Shown: positions 23,984-34,110, counted from the first letter of the stretch. The stretch is DNA of 39,521 nt from Candidatus Fermentibacterota bacterium (GCA_030609965.1 JAUWSQ010000023.1:1-39521); one strand, 5' to 3'. The notes: a model not told the origin generated them from the sequence alone. Numbers and translations: made by a program.

Positions 23984-26161
23984 ATGATTCAGAATACAGA
24001 CAGTTCTGAAAGAGTAGATATGCAGAGCATTCATTTTGAGAAGATATCCTCTGAAACAAAACTGAACAGGATGCACATTGCCGCCGTCGCATCCCTTCTG
24101 GCAGACGGAGCGACTATACCCTTTATCGCAAGGTATAGAAAAGAAGCAACCGGGAGCATGGATGAAGTTTTCGTCATGGTTGTCCGGGACAGACTGGAAC
24201 AGCTGGAAAAGCTTGATGAGAGACGAAACGTCATACTGCGATCACTGGATGAGCGGGAGCTTCTGACAGCCGATTTAAGTGACAAAATCGGTTCTGCATG
24301 TACTATTACCTCTCTTGAGGATATCTATCTTCCTTTCCGCCCAAGAAGAAGGACCAGAGCAACAAAAGCGCGGGAAAAAGGACTGGAACCACTGGCGCAG
24401 AGAATTATGCTTCAGAAGGGTGACGATCCTTTTCTGTATGCCCTCGATTACCTGGATTCGGATAAATGTGTTGATACTGCAGAAGACGCTGTCTCCGGAG
24501 CCAGGGATATTATTGCGGAAGACCTGGCACATGACGCTGAGATAAGAGATCCCATGCGAAGGCTTTACTGGGATACCGGCAGTTATGAATGCCGGGTGAT
24601 TCCTGGAATGGAACAGGAAGGATCAAAATTCAGGGATTATTTCGAGTGGAATGAATCTGTCCGCGCTGCTCCATCTCACAGGGTTCTGGCAATGCGCAGG
24701 GGAGAAGAGAAGAAAACCCTCTCCCTGAGGATAACCGTTGAACTCGAGAGAGCACTGGATATTCTTCTTTCAGCGGCATGTCTGAATCCTGATAATTCGG
24801 AAGGGGAAGTGATATCTGAAGCTGCACTGGATGGTTTTCGCAGACTTCTTGCTCCATCAATGGAGACGGAGACCCGTTTGAGAAGTAAGCAAGCCGCCGA
24901 TGATGAGGCTATAAGGGTATTCGCTTCCAATCTGAGAGAACTTCTGCTCGCACCACCGCTGGGTCCGAAAGGTGTTCTGGCAATTGATCCGGGTTTCAGA
25001 ACAGGATGTAAGCTTGTATGTCTTAGTTCACAGGGCACGGTTCAGCACAATACGACGATTTTTCCATTCATGTCCGAAACTAAGAAATCAGAGGCTATGA
25101 AAACCGTAATCGGACTGATAGAGAAATTCGGACAGGAGTTCATTGCAGTGGGAAACGGTACTGCAGGAAGGGAAACCGAAGCATTCCTGGGAGAGACAGG
25201 CCTGCGGGAGGATGTTAAGGTCATCCCGGTGAATGAGAGCGGGGCATCCGTCTATTCTGCTTCCTCCGCTGCGCGGGAAGAATTTCCCGACTTTGATCTT
25301 ACCGTCCGGGGAGCTATCTCGATTGGAAGAAGGCTTCAGGATCCCCTGGCGGAACTTGTCAAGATCGATCCAAAATCTATCGGTGTCGGTCAGTATCAGC
25401 ACGATGTGGATAGTAAAAAACTCAGGAAGGCTCTTGATGATACAGTTGAGAGTTGTGTGAACAGTGTTGGAGTCGATCTCAACACAGCAAGTCCCCAGCT
25501 TCTGTCCTACGTATCCGGTCTTACTGAACGGGTTTCAAGGAATATCGTTAGATGGAGTGAAAAGAACGGTTCATTCCTCAATCGTCAGCAGCTGCTTGAG
25601 GTTGCAGGTCTCGGCCCGGTTGCGTTCGAACAGTCCGCTGGTTTTCTCAGAATCAGAAACGGGCAGAATCCGCTGGACGCAAGCGGTGTTCATCCTGAAA
25701 GCTATTCTGTGGTGGAACGGATGGCCGGATCAAAAGGAATGATCGTTTCTGAACTTATGCGGTCGGAGAATGCACGGGAATCGATTGATCTGAAAGATTA
25801 TGTAGATGGGAAAACCGGTCTTCCAACTCTTCGTGATATTATGAAGGAACTTGACAAGCCAGGCAGAGACCCCAGAAAATCCTTCCAGGTTTTCAGTTTT
25901 GCTGATGTACATGATATTAAAGATCTTGAAGAAGGTATGATACTTCCCGGCATAGTGACAAATGTTACAAATTTCGGTGCTTTCGTAGATGTGGGGGTAC
26001 ACCAGGATGGGCTTGTTCACATAAGTCAGATGGCGGATAAATTCGTCAGAAATCCCGCGGATATAGTCTCTGCAGGTGAAAATCTAATAGTGAGGGTTCT
26101 TGAGGTGGACATTAAGAGAAGCCGTATATCCCTTTCCATGACCTCAATTGAAGACAAATAA
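23984..26161 (+). CDS. tex: Tex-family S1 RNA-binding protein
   Basis: Conserved cytoplasmic nucleic-acid-binding protein linked to transcription and stress tolerance. The 725-residue product has the Tex N-terminal helical domain with GATIPFIARYRKEATGSMDEV (interrupted here only by my quoting), then a YqgF-like RNase H fold (LAIDPGFRTGCKLVCLS). Next come the helix-hairpin-helix region (VGVDLNTASPQLLSYVSGL) and a C-terminal S1 domain from about residue 645 (GMILPGIVTNVTNFGAFVDV). ATG at 23984 has no clear ribosome site; the ATG at 24020 fits the family N-terminus equally well. MITE copy 2 lies immediately upstream and probably forms the 5' leader. Confidence 0.94.
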   Translation: MIQNTDSSERVDMQSIHFEKISSETKLNRMHIAAVASLLADGATIPFIARYRKEATGSMDEVFVMVVRDRLEQLEKLDERRNVILRSLDERELLTADLSDKIGSACTITSLEDIYLPFRPRRRTRATKAREKGLEPLAQRIMLQKGDDPFLYALDYLDSDKCVDTAEDAVSGARDIIAEDLAHDAEIRDPMRRLYWDTGSYECRVIPGMEQEGSKFRDYFEWNESVRAAPSHRVLAMRRGEEKKTLSLRITVELERALDILLSAACLNPDNSEGEVISEAALDGFRRLLAPSMETETRLRSKQAADDEAIRVFASNLRELLLAPPLGPKGVLAIDPGFRTGCKLVCLSSQGTVQHNTTIFPFMSETKKSEAMKTVIGLIEKFGQEFIAVGNGTAGRETEAFLGETGLREDVKVIPVNESGASVYSASSAAREEFPDFDLTVRGAISIGRRLQDPLAELVKIDPKSIGVGQYQHDVDSKKLRKALDDTVESCVNSVGVDLNTASPQLLSYVSGLTERVSRNIVRWSEKNGSFLNRQQLLEVAGLGPVAFEQSAGFLRIRNGQNPLDASGVHPESYSVVERMAGSKGMIVSELMRSENARESIDLKDYVDGKTGLPTLRDIMKELDKPGRDPRKSFQVFSFADVHDIKDLEEGMILPGIVTNVTNFGAFVDVGVHQDGLVHISQMADKFVRNPADIVSAGENLIVRVLEVDIKRSRISLSMTSIEDK

Positions 26162-26163
26162 AC

Positions 26164-26190
26164 ATTACTATTCAATATATACTAGTAATA
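26164..26190. terminator. AT-rich hairpin between convergent tex and GT-C genes
   Basis: ATTACTA (26164-26170) pairs with TAGTAAT (26184-26190) in the 58-base convergent gap. The stem is weak and no long T run follows, so terminator function is only suggested by position. Confidence 0.3.
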
Positions 26191-26219
26191 AGTCGAAATA
26201 GGTAAGTCCGACCTTGCTT

Positions 26220-27977
26220 TTACTCTGTATCTCGTCCGGCAGTGGGATCGGGGTGTACGACTCTTGAGGGAAGTAACTCTTCTGCAAGTTCAAGATTCCA
26301 GGGTTCCATAAAATGAGATCCTGTTTCATCAACAAAGTAAAGATAGTATTCTCTACCCGGGAAAGCTGCCATGAATTCCTGATCCTCTTCAGCTGTTTGA
26401 TGCGCGCAGAATATGATTTCATTATCGAGGAATGGTGAATTGTAATTCATACCGCTGAGAATGTTCGGATAACCTCGATCAGAAGCCTCCATGAATACCA
26501 CAGATTGACCTTCGATAGTTTCCTGAGCAAGTTCCCAGGGTTTTCCGTCAATTGTCAGCCATGGGCCTGACTTAAATATGATTTCCTCAGGGAGATAGAG
26601 AAAGACAGTGATTCCGAACAGACCTGCCAGAAGCAGAAAGAAGAAGCTTCCTCCACGTTCTCCCCAGCGTGCCCTTGCTGAGCTTAGAATGAATTTCAGC
26701 CCCAGAACAGAGAGCAAAAGGATTATCGGGAGGAAAGTATAGTAGTGCCTTGGTCCGTATATCACTGCAGGCCAGGCATGCGGGAGCAGCAGAATGAACA
26801 TGGCGGGTAATGGCAGGAACAACCAGAGAATCCTTTTATCCTTTCGCATCAGCCCGATCGACATGACGAGAGGGATCAGAGATAATAGAGGCCAGCCGAA
26901 GAGAGTTGTAGCACCGGAAGCAATCTGTCTGACCCCGTTCTTGATCCCCCTCCATACCGTGTGATCGCAGTCTCCGTACACAGGGAACCATGCCTTGTCC
27001 GGTCCGAAGCCGATCAGTCTACCAGCTCTGGCGAGCTGGTACGGTGTTTTCAGCGGGTTTCCGGTGTAGTACCAGTTCAGTGCCAGGAATCCCGCAACAG
27101 GAAGCAGGGAACCCAGAGTAAGACCCAGCAGAGCTTTGAATCCCTTTCGTCCTCGCGATGCAAGTACGATTAAGAGGAAGATTCCCCATACGACAATTGG
27201 ATATGGTTTCGTTATCAGGGCCAGACCGAGAAGGAAACCGGACACAATGGTGCAGATGTAGCGATCAGATTTCCAGAATATGCTGAGGAAATACAGGCTC
27301 CAAGTAACAAGCATCAAGTTTGAGTTGTGCGCCATATGGGTTGCTGTCATCAGGAGAAAGAAGGGGGAAAGCAGAAGCAGTATGGAGGTCAACTTTGCCA
27401 TTTTATCATTGGTCCATAATCGGATCAGCAGAAATAGACCGATAAGGGATAACACTCCTTCCAGCGGTCCTAGAAGGGCGGTATGATCAATCCAGACAAA
27501 GGGTACCATTAAGATTGAATGAATGGGAGGGTACTGACAGAACCACATCCCTCTTTCCAGTATCAGATGCCTGCATGGAAAGAATCTCTCCGGATCGGAT
27601 ATGGAGGGAGCGGGGGCTGATAGCTGACCTGCTGCAAATATCTTCGCCTGGAAGAGGTGTGCAGCCTCGTCTCCACCTTTCGCTGTTCCCTCGAGTGGAG
27701 AAAATGCCATCCATGTTGTGAATAGAAGAACGAATAGTGATGAAAGCAGAAGAAATGTACCAACTCTTATTCCGTCCAGAAGACGGGATGCCCAAAACGC
27801 CAGATCCTGTTTGATCCACTTCGACACTGACCATGCAATACAGACAAAGGCCGGGAAAAGAACAAGAAGCTGGATTATTTTATCGAGCGGGCCATCTATC
27901 CTGTGACCGGAAAGAGAATAGGCTGCAAAAACAGCTAACAGAATGAGACCGATGATCAACCAGATAACATTTCGCAT
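26220..27977 (-). CDS. GT-C/GT39-like multi-pass membrane glycosyltransferase (putative)
   Basis: A 585-residue membrane protein with about ten hydrophobic helices. Between the early helices lies GTAKGGDEAAHLFQAKIFAAG, with an acidic pair in the first outside loop as in PMT/GT39-type enzymes that use lipid-linked sugars. Later FCQYPPIHSILMVPF and YGPRHYYTFLPI fit the same group. The C-terminal 130 residues are soluble and probably outside. Specific donor and acceptor are unknown. It stands alone on the minus strand, convergent with tex, with a 240-base gap to the divergent radical SAM gene. ATG at 27977 begins directly with the first helix. Confidence 0.7.
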   Translation of the reverse strand: MRNVIWLIIGLILLAVFAAYSLSGHRIDGPLDKIIQLLVLFPAFVCIAWSVSKWIKQDLAFWASRLLDGIRVGTFLLLSSLFVLLFTTWMAFSPLEGTAKGGDEAAHLFQAKIFAAGQLSAPAPSISDPERFFPCRHLILERGMWFCQYPPIHSILMVPFVWIDHTALLGPLEGVLSLIGLFLLIRLWTNDKMAKLTSILLLLSPFFLLMTATHMAHNSNLMLVTWSLYFLSIFWKSDRYICTIVSGFLLGLALITKPYPIVVWGIFLLIVLASRGRKGFKALLGLTLGSLLPVAGFLALNWYYTGNPLKTPYQLARAGRLIGFGPDKAWFPVYGDCDHTVWRGIKNGVRQIASGATTLFGWPLLSLIPLVMSIGLMRKDKRILWLFLPLPAMFILLLPHAWPAVIYGPRHYYTFLPIILLLSVLGLKFILSSARARWGERGGSFFFLLLAGLFGITVFLYLPEEIIFKSGPWLTIDGKPWELAQETIEGQSVVFMEASDRGYPNILSGMNYNSPFLDNEIIFCAHQTAEEDQEFMAAFPGREYYLYFVDETGSHFMEPWNLELAEELLPSRVVHPDPTAGRDTE

Positions 27978-28166
27978 CTCAATCCGTCTCCCTTGAAAAA
28001 AGTAAAGTAAATAACAGATCTGTGTTTGAATCTTTATGGATTACCGTCAACTACTGCGAATATACGAGCTTGCGGGCAGTCGGACATACCATCTCCTCCT
28101 GATCATCCATACTATTCTCCGATCAGTCCTCAGCGAAAGAAAATACTCAGCAGCTTACTAATATGC

Positions 28167-28195
28167 TTGACGTTTCAGCCCGCTCAAAGTATCAT
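28167..28195 (+). promoter_or_regulatory. Sigma-70-like promoter of the radical SAM gene at 28221
   Basis: TTGACG (28167-28172), a 17-base spacer and TATCAT (28190-28195), 26 bases before the ATG, giving a very short leader. This is the best-matching promoter in the window. The rest of the 27978-28166 gap shows no gene. Confidence 0.65.
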
Positions 28196-28220
28196 GCTAC
28201 GCTGAAAAGAGAGGTTATAT

Positions 28221-29870
28221 ATGAATACTGAAAAACGTGTCAGCATAGCTCTTATTACACCGATAGAAGACGATATTCCGGTTCAGGTTTCTGCATATAA
28301 GGCATGGATGCCGAGGTATGGCAGTGTAGCTGTTGCGCAGTCGCTTAAGGATGCCGGTTATGAGATCCGTCATTATTGTGAGCACTCCGGAAGCGTTATC
28401 GACTGGGATTATGTTTATTCCTGTGATTATGTCTGCTTTTCTCTTATGACATTCTGTGCTTACCGTGGATACAAGCAGGCGGACCTGGTAAGAGCTAGTT
28501 CTAAGGCCACAATTATATTCGGCGGCTGTCACGCGACAGTTGCTCCCGAGGATTGCTTGAATCATTGTGATTTCGTGGTCAGAAACGAGGGTGAAGCTGC
28601 AATTCTGGACTTGCTGGATGCCCTTGAAAACGAGAAAGATACAATTGATGTAAAGGGAATCAGCTACCGGGATGATGGAGGAGTATACCATCACAACCCT
28701 GATCATGAGTTTATGAGTGATCTCAGCCATCCGGTGGACATTTCCATTATAGATGGTTATCCAAAAAATCGACCAGGTCGATTTCTCTGGGAAATAATCA
28801 GCCGCAGGCAGATACCAAGGATCAGCCTTCCTGTCGCGCAGTCCTCAAGGGGCTGTGTACACAAATGCAAATTCTGCATGGTGAAATATGAACTTGGTTC
28901 TCAGTACCGGGAAAGACCTGTGGAAGTAGTGCTCAGTGAAATAGATCGAGCATTCGATTATCTCGGATCACGTACGGTATTCTTTGTTGATAATGACTTC
29001 ACTCATAATACAGAACATGCGCTCTCCATCCTGGAACATCTTATTGACAGGTACGATGGACATCTCACAATTTACATCTTCAGCCGCGTGGAACTGGTCA
29101 GGAAACCGAAACTGCTCGATGCATTAAACCGAATAGACAATGTCTACATAGGAATGGGTTTCGAGTCCACCAATGACGCCACACTGTCGCAGTTCTCAAA
29201 AGGTCAGACACAGAGCGAGTTCGAATCCGATGTCCGCCTGCTTCATGAGCGAGACCTCAATATTCACGGTCTGTTTATTTTCGGTGCAGACACCGATACC
29301 GAAGAAAGTCTGACAAAAACCGTCTCTTTCTCCCTGCAGAGCAGATTATACACTGTTGGGTTCAGTGCGTTGTACGACATACCCGGCAAGGAAAAGACAA
29401 TCGGCATTCCGCAGATCATCCCGGATCACCGTTTCATCCACCGGGACTGGAGACTATTCACAGGCCATTTCGTTGTATTCTTCCCGAAACAGATCAGACC
29501 CAGCCAATTGCAGAAACTTATCATAGAGGGTCAACGGCATTTCTTCAGAAAGAACCGGAAAACTTTTTACCAGTACTTCCCGGTTTACGCCAGTTCAGAA
29601 CCCTATTGCCGATACCTTGAAGAGCAGGAAAAGGATTTGTACGACGATAACGACTGCCTGATCGAGGAACGTCTGCTCAACAGGACATATGAGGATCTTT
29701 CCGATTATGTGCCCATTAAACCCAGTCATTGGGTGAAGACGAGGGAAATAGGGGAATTTCTTATTCAGAATGCATTTAGAACAACTGCATGGAAAATGCT
29801 GAACAGGAATTTCAGGCTGACTAATCGATCAAGCAGAAAGACCTCTGATCCGGGCAGCTTACAGATATAG
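28221..29870 (+). CDS. B12-binding-type radical SAM protein
   Basis: A 549-residue radical SAM enzyme. Residues about 5-140 form a cobalamin-binding-like Rossmann domain (VSIALITPIEDD, IIFGGCHATVAPEDCL, FVVRNEGEAAI), though without a clear DxHxxG cobalamin motif. The radical SAM domain starts at SSRGCVHKCKFC with cluster cysteines Cys212, Cys216 and Cys219, followed by VFFVDNDFTHN and MGFESTND. A C-terminal extension of about 120 residues has no recognised domain. The start follows GAGAGG by six bases and a good promoter. Substrate unknown. It ends eight bases from the next, convergent radical SAM gene. Confidence 0.85.
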   Translation: MNTEKRVSIALITPIEDDIPVQVSAYKAWMPRYGSVAVAQSLKDAGYEIRHYCEHSGSVIDWDYVYSCDYVCFSLMTFCAYRGYKQADLVRASSKATIIFGGCHATVAPEDCLNHCDFVVRNEGEAAILDLLDALENEKDTIDVKGISYRDDGGVYHHNPDHEFMSDLSHPVDISIIDGYPKNRPGRFLWEIISRRQIPRISLPVAQSSRGCVHKCKFCMVKYELGSQYRERPVEVVLSEIDRAFDYLGSRTVFFVDNDFTHNTEHALSILEHLIDRYDGHLTIYIFSRVELVRKPKLLDALNRIDNVYIGMGFESTNDATLSQFSKGQTQSEFESDVRLLHERDLNIHGLFIFGADTDTEESLTKTVSFSLQSRLYTVGFSALYDIPGKEKTIGIPQIIPDHRFIHRDWRLFTGHFVVFFPKQIRPSQLQKLIIEGQRHFFRKNRKTFYQYFPVYASSEPYCRYLEEQEKDLYDDNDCLIEERLLNRTYEDLSDYVPIKPSHWVKTREIGEFLIQNAFRTTAWKMLNRNFRLTNRSSRKTSDPGSLQI

Positions 29871-29878
29871 AGCTGATA

Positions 29879-31318
29879 CTAGTCATCTGCATTCTGCATT
29901 TGAACTTCGTTATCGTGCACTCTGAATCTGGCTTTGTCTCTCATACGCCCCAGCCATAACCATGCAGCGTTGCGAAAGTCAATACGAAGCCTTGGAATAG
30001 ATTTGAGAATCTTCCATCTTTTCTTCGAGTAGAACCGTCTGTACGCTTCCTTCTGCAGTAAACGCAGTTCGTCACCGCTCATTTCAGCAAGATTGAAGTA
30101 GCCTGAGAGGTAATTATAGGCTCTGAAATCCAGAGAAGAAGAATCGACTGTTGACATTGTCTGATCCCAGAGTGGTGTTCCGGGATAAGGTGTTACAATG
30201 AAAAAGCTTGCGAAGAAGAGATCGGTAGTCTCAGCGTAGGCAATGGTTTGACGTATCTGATCGGCTGTTTCACCAGGAAATCCCAGCATGAAATAGCCGT
30301 TCGTAACGATTCCGGCCTCGTCAGCCCAGGTAATTGCTTTTCTTACATTTTCAAGATTCAGGTTCTTTCCGATTACTTTCTGAAGATCCGGGGATGCTGT
30401 TTCGACTGCAACTGCGAGGTTTGTCGTTCCGACTTCGGCAAGAAGGTTCACCAGTTCACGATCCAGCTGGTCAGCTCTGACGCCATTTGGAAATGAAAGA
30501 GATAATCCGAGGTTGAGTTCAATCAACTGATTGCAGATGGATTTGGCCCGATCAAGGTCAAGATTGAAGATATCGTCGTAAATCTCGATATCGGTAATTC
30601 CGAATGTTTCGACGATCTGCTTTATTTCCTCAACTACGTTATCCGCAGATCTGTAACGGAATTTCTTACCGAAAAGGTTGTGGCAGTAGTAACACCTGTA
30701 GGGACATCCTCTTGATGTGAAAAGCGGCAGGTACTTGCCTCGTTTGACATTACCGGCTCGCCCAAGATGAGCGTACTTATTAATATCCACAAGATCCCAG
30801 GCTGGAAATGGAATTGTATCCAGATCGGATATAAGCTCACCGGGTGTTCCCCATTCCATATTCCCATCCACTCGAGAAGCTATACCCGGAATCCCCTCAA
30901 TACTTTTACCGCTGGATATTCTGCTGATGAGTTCCGAAAAAGTACTCTCGCCCTCTCCAATAGCCAGTACATCTATGTTCAGGTCTTCGGCTACATCATT
31001 CGTGCATGCGGAGATATGCGGTCCCCCGACCATGACAACTGTTTCTGGGTTTCTTTCTTTGACAATGGCTGCAATTCTGTGGAGGCTCTCCGCTTCGCAT
31101 GTAAGCGCAGAGATTGCTACTACCTGCGGATTCATCGACTGCAGTCGTTTATCCAGCATGTCATATGGGTGTCTGTGACAGCGAAGATCGAGAAGCTCTA
31201 TTTAATGACCCGGCTGGTTCATCCGAAGATAAGAAGCAATGTACATCAATCCAAGAGGATATGAATACTGAGGAACCTCCCTGTTGAATGAGGATCCTTT
31301 GACCATTAATATGCGCAT
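29879..31318 (-). pseudogene. B12-binding radical SAM protein interrupted by an in-frame TAA
   Basis: The largest open part (29879-31159, 426 residues) has an incomplete cobalamin-binding domain. Upstream, in the same frame, is a complete family N-terminus from the ATG at 31318: MRILMVKGSS, YPLGLMYIASYLRM and PGH. Then comes TAA at 31202-31204 (codon 39), followed directly by IELLDLRCH, a segment normally continuous in relatives (GHxIELLD). GGGGAG lies seven bases before 31318. Further on are VGGPHISA, GEGESTFSEL and the cluster motif SRGCPYRCYYCHN (Cys205, 209, 212). One base change (for example AAA to TAA) would explain the break. Either a pseudogene, a sequence error, or a shortened protein from a later start such as 31159. 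It is not in an operon. Confidence 0.85.
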
Positions 31319-31527
31319 ATTTGTACTCCCCATTCGGTGCGATTGCCCAGGGATATCAGAAAACCTGTGAATTCACACCGGTCTAACACCCACATGTTGA
31401 CAGTGTATCAAAAATTGTACAGGCATAGTATCCAGTTCTATAGCAACAATATATGAACTGATAACAAAACACCACACAATAATAACCAATATGATAACAG
31501 AGCTGTTTGATCGATGTCAATGAAACG

Positions 31528-31545
31528 GAAAAGATTCCGGGAATC
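31528..31545 (-). terminator. Possible weak terminator downstream of cdd
   Basis: Read on the minus strand, GATTC-CCG-GAATC followed by TTTT lies about 30 bases after the cdd stop. The stem is only five pairs, so confidence is low. The rest of the gap up to 31318 (AT-rich) shows no gene. Confidence 0.35.
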
Positions 31546-31575
31546 CCGCCTTTTAGTTTCCGGTGATAGATCCGG

Positions 31576-31962
31576 TCATAATGTTCTGAATGCGTGAGGA
31601 AGTAATTCAACCAGACTGTAGGATCTGATAGTGCCTGGAGTCGCCAGTATCACCGGGAAATCATCATCACAGAACTCGGCAAGAACCTGCCTGCAGGCTC
31701 CGCAGGGAAGAGGATCACCGTCAGGTGAGTAAATCAGTATTCTTCTGAACTTCTTCTGCCCGCACGAAACTGCTGAGAAAACCGCTGCTCGCTCGGCACA
31801 GATGGTAAGTCCGTAGGAGGAATTCTCGACGTTTACTCCGCAATGCAGTGCACCTTCTTCGTCCTCGATAACCGCGGTTACATGAAACCCTGAATACGGA
31901 CAGTAACAGCTCGAAACTGCTTCCTTCGCTTTCGATAGAAGTTCTTCGGTGTCCTCACCCAT
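31576..31962 (-). CDS. cdd: Cytidine deaminase
   Basis: Deaminates cytidine and deoxycytidine in pyrimidine salvage. The 128-residue product has the zinc site of the homotetrameric class: NVENSSYGLTICAERAA (His replaced by Cys, with catalytic Glu) and PCGACRQVLAEF. The N-terminus CYCPYSGFHV is the usual substrate-binding stretch. It starts directly after the stop of the cyclic-nucleotide-binding gene with no gap, so the two are co-transcribed. Confidence 0.94.
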   Translation of the reverse strand: MGEDTEELLSKAKEAVSSCYCPYSGFHVTAVIEDEEGALHCGVNVENSSYGLTICAERAAVFSAVSCGQKKFRRILIYSPDGDPLPCGACRQVLAEFCDDDFPVILATPGTIRSYSLVELLPHAFRTL

Positions 31963-32445
31963 TCAGAAGGTTCTTTCGATGAAGGGCAATGACCTCAGTT
32001 TATCGTTGGCATTACGCAGCCGAAGGGAAATAACCTCTGAGAAAGCTCGAAGCACTTTAAGGCCTATCCTGGGATTATCGTTCAGTATGGAGGCCACCTT
32101 GGAGTGCTGAATTCTGGCCAGTTCCACCCTTGTGTGTGCGTATACGGAGGCGCTTCTGCTCCTGCGGTCGAGAAGGACCATCTCACCGAAGAAATCACCT
32201 GTTTCCAGAATTCCAAGTATCTGTTCGATCCCCTCGTAGGTTCTTTTTGTGACACGGACTTTGCCGGACAGGATCAGGTAGAGGTATTCACCCTGGTCAT
32301 CTTCCTTGATGATCACACTGTTGGGTACATGGTCTGCATACTGGGTGCTGCTGACAAACAAGTCGAGTTCTTCAGGTTCCAGATCCCGGAAGAGGTAAGC
32401 GGAACTGAATACGTCTAGATGCTCCTGTGTAAATTCACTGTTCAT
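31963..32445 (-). CDS. Cyclic-nucleotide-binding domain protein without DNA-binding domain
   Basis: A 160-residue protein consisting of a single cNMP-binding (CAP-type) beta-barrel. Seen are VIIKEDDQGEYLYLILSGKV, the phosphate-binding cassette region GDFFGEMVLLDRRSRSASV, and a C-terminal helix ending in an arginine-rich segment (SLRLRNANDK). There is no helix-turn-helix, so it is not a CRP-type regulator by itself. It may sense a nucleotide and act on a partner. It lies between the rqcH-type gene and cdd on the same strand; function in the operon is unknown. Confidence 0.85.
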   Translation of the reverse strand: MNSEFTQEHLDVFSSAYLFRDLEPEELDLFVSSTQYADHVPNSVIIKEDDQGEYLYLILSGKVRVTKRTYEGIEQILGILETGDFFGEMVLLDRRSRSASVYAHTRVELARIQHSKVASILNDNPRIGLKVLRAFSEVISLRLRNANDKLRSLPFIERTF

Positions 32446-32491
32446 ATTCTCTTCCCTTTCTAATAGGAGTACAGAGCACTATTTATTCAAA

Positions 32492-34081
32492 TCAGGACAG
32501 TTTGTCCAGGTCCACAAAAACAGTTTTCTCTCTTGTATATACAACCTGTCCCGGTTTTCCCTTCCTTATGCGGTTAACATACTGAACCCTGGTGTAGTCA
32601 ACAGGGATCACTCCGGAGGATGCTCCGCACTTCCTGGCAGCCTCAATTGCCGCTTCAAGTATTATTTCACCAGGCGGGTTATCCATCCTTCCATCGAGTT
32701 TAAGAACTACATGGGCACCTGGATAACCCCTTGCATGGAACCATAGATCACCCCGTTTTCCCGTTCTGAAGGTAACCTCTTCATTCTCCCTGGCATTTCT
32801 TCCGGCGAAACACCTCCAGCCGCCGCTGAGCAATATCGCCTCTGTCCTCTTCCTCCGATCATCCTGATCGCGAACTATCTTTTTATGATTCCGGAGCTGC
32901 GTTTCAAGCTCATCAACCGTGAGAGCAGGTGCTTCGGAGATGGAGATTTCCAGAGTTTTTATTTCATTCAGCGCACTGCGCTTATGTTCTTCAAGATTAC
33001 GCTTTTCCTTCCCCGTATTGGATGCCTTCCTGAAAAATCTGGCGGCATTGGATTTGAGTGACCTGAAAGGTTTAAGAGGAATTTTGTGCACGCAGCCGTT
33101 CCAGTCCTTCAGCTCTATCTCTTTAAGGCCTTTTCTTGAATTATCCTCTGTCGAGAGAAGCAGGCTGCCCCAGGTTCTGTACTTCTCAGTGGATACCAGT
33201 CCATTCAAAGCTGTTTCTACACTCATCAGCCTTTTGCGCAGGAATGAGAGCCTTCTGCGGAGAATGACAGTCCATGCTTCAAATCTGTCCTCCCTGATGA
33301 GTGTGGTGTCTTCTTCTGCCACCTTCATGGAGAGGGGATTATCTATCGGTTTTCCCCCATCAAGCTCAATAGGAAGTGGTCCATCTGGACCCTCCCAGGG
33401 GGTGAAATTCTTTTCCAGTAAAGCATTTTCCAATTCTGCGACTACTTGTATCAGCGATGTTTCATGGACCTCCGCATGGCGCAGCAATGCTTGGGCAGTA
33501 ACCGGTCCGACACCTTCAAGCAATCTGTAAAGTAAGGCAGGAGTATGTTTTTGATTCTCTATTGAATTCTTCAGTTCACCCGAAGAGGCCCACGATCCTG
33601 GAGACAGACCTGAGGATGGCGGCGGCATATATACCTGCCCGGGTGCTATGGTTCTGTACCTGCTTCTGGCCGAAGGCACCTTCCTGTGACAGGCAAGAAT
33701 CCTCGTGTCATCACTCCTGACAAGGATAACGTTTGCATTTCGTCCTGCAGCCTCAAAGATCAGCGTAACATCGGAGTTCCCGTAGAGGAGCCCGCTTTTG
33801 AAGCAGATACGCAGTATCCTGTCAGCACCCGGCTGGTTAAGATCCTGAACCTTCGCCCCATCGATATGATGGCTCCATGCCGGGGAGGGAAGCTCTGTCA
33901 TGTTCACAGCACTGCTCCAGGTGAGCCCCGGAGAGTCCGGTCTGGCATTCAGAACAAGAACACCTTCGTCGAATATCAGGCCGAAAGCATCTCTCGAGGG
34001 ACAGCCGATCTTCCTGCACTACCCTCCCAGGATCAGGTCTTTGTGGGGCGGCAGCAGGGCACTCAGGAATACACCGTCCAC
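32492..34081 (-). pseudogene. rqcH: NFACT/RqcH-family protein interrupted by an in-frame TAG at codon 21
   Basis: RqcH/Rqc2-type ribosome quality-control protein, which binds stalled 50S-peptidyl-tRNA and adds C-terminal tails. The gene is rebuilt from GTG at 34081, where AAAGGAG lies six bases upstream. Its start MDGVFLSALL matches the family, then TAG at 34019-34021, then CRKIG and GLIFDEGVLVLNARPDS in the same frame. With readthrough the length is 530 codons, normal for the family. A conserved Asp-Arg pair (about 87-88, GADRIL) lies in NFACT-N. The C-terminal NFACT-R domain has CFAGRNARENEE and DLWFHARGYPGAHVVLK. The uninterrupted part is 32492-33907 or slightly longer, too short to make a full N-terminal domain. 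A MITE-like repeat lies 29 bases upstream. Confidence 0.85.
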
Positions 34082-34110
34082 CGAAGACTCCTTTCAGAAG
34101 AGATTAATAG

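Noticed and set aside
19001..34081. Genetic code change (TAG or TAA read as sense)
   Set aside because: Both TAG and TAA, as well as TGA, end many intact genes in the window, and the two breaks involve different codons.
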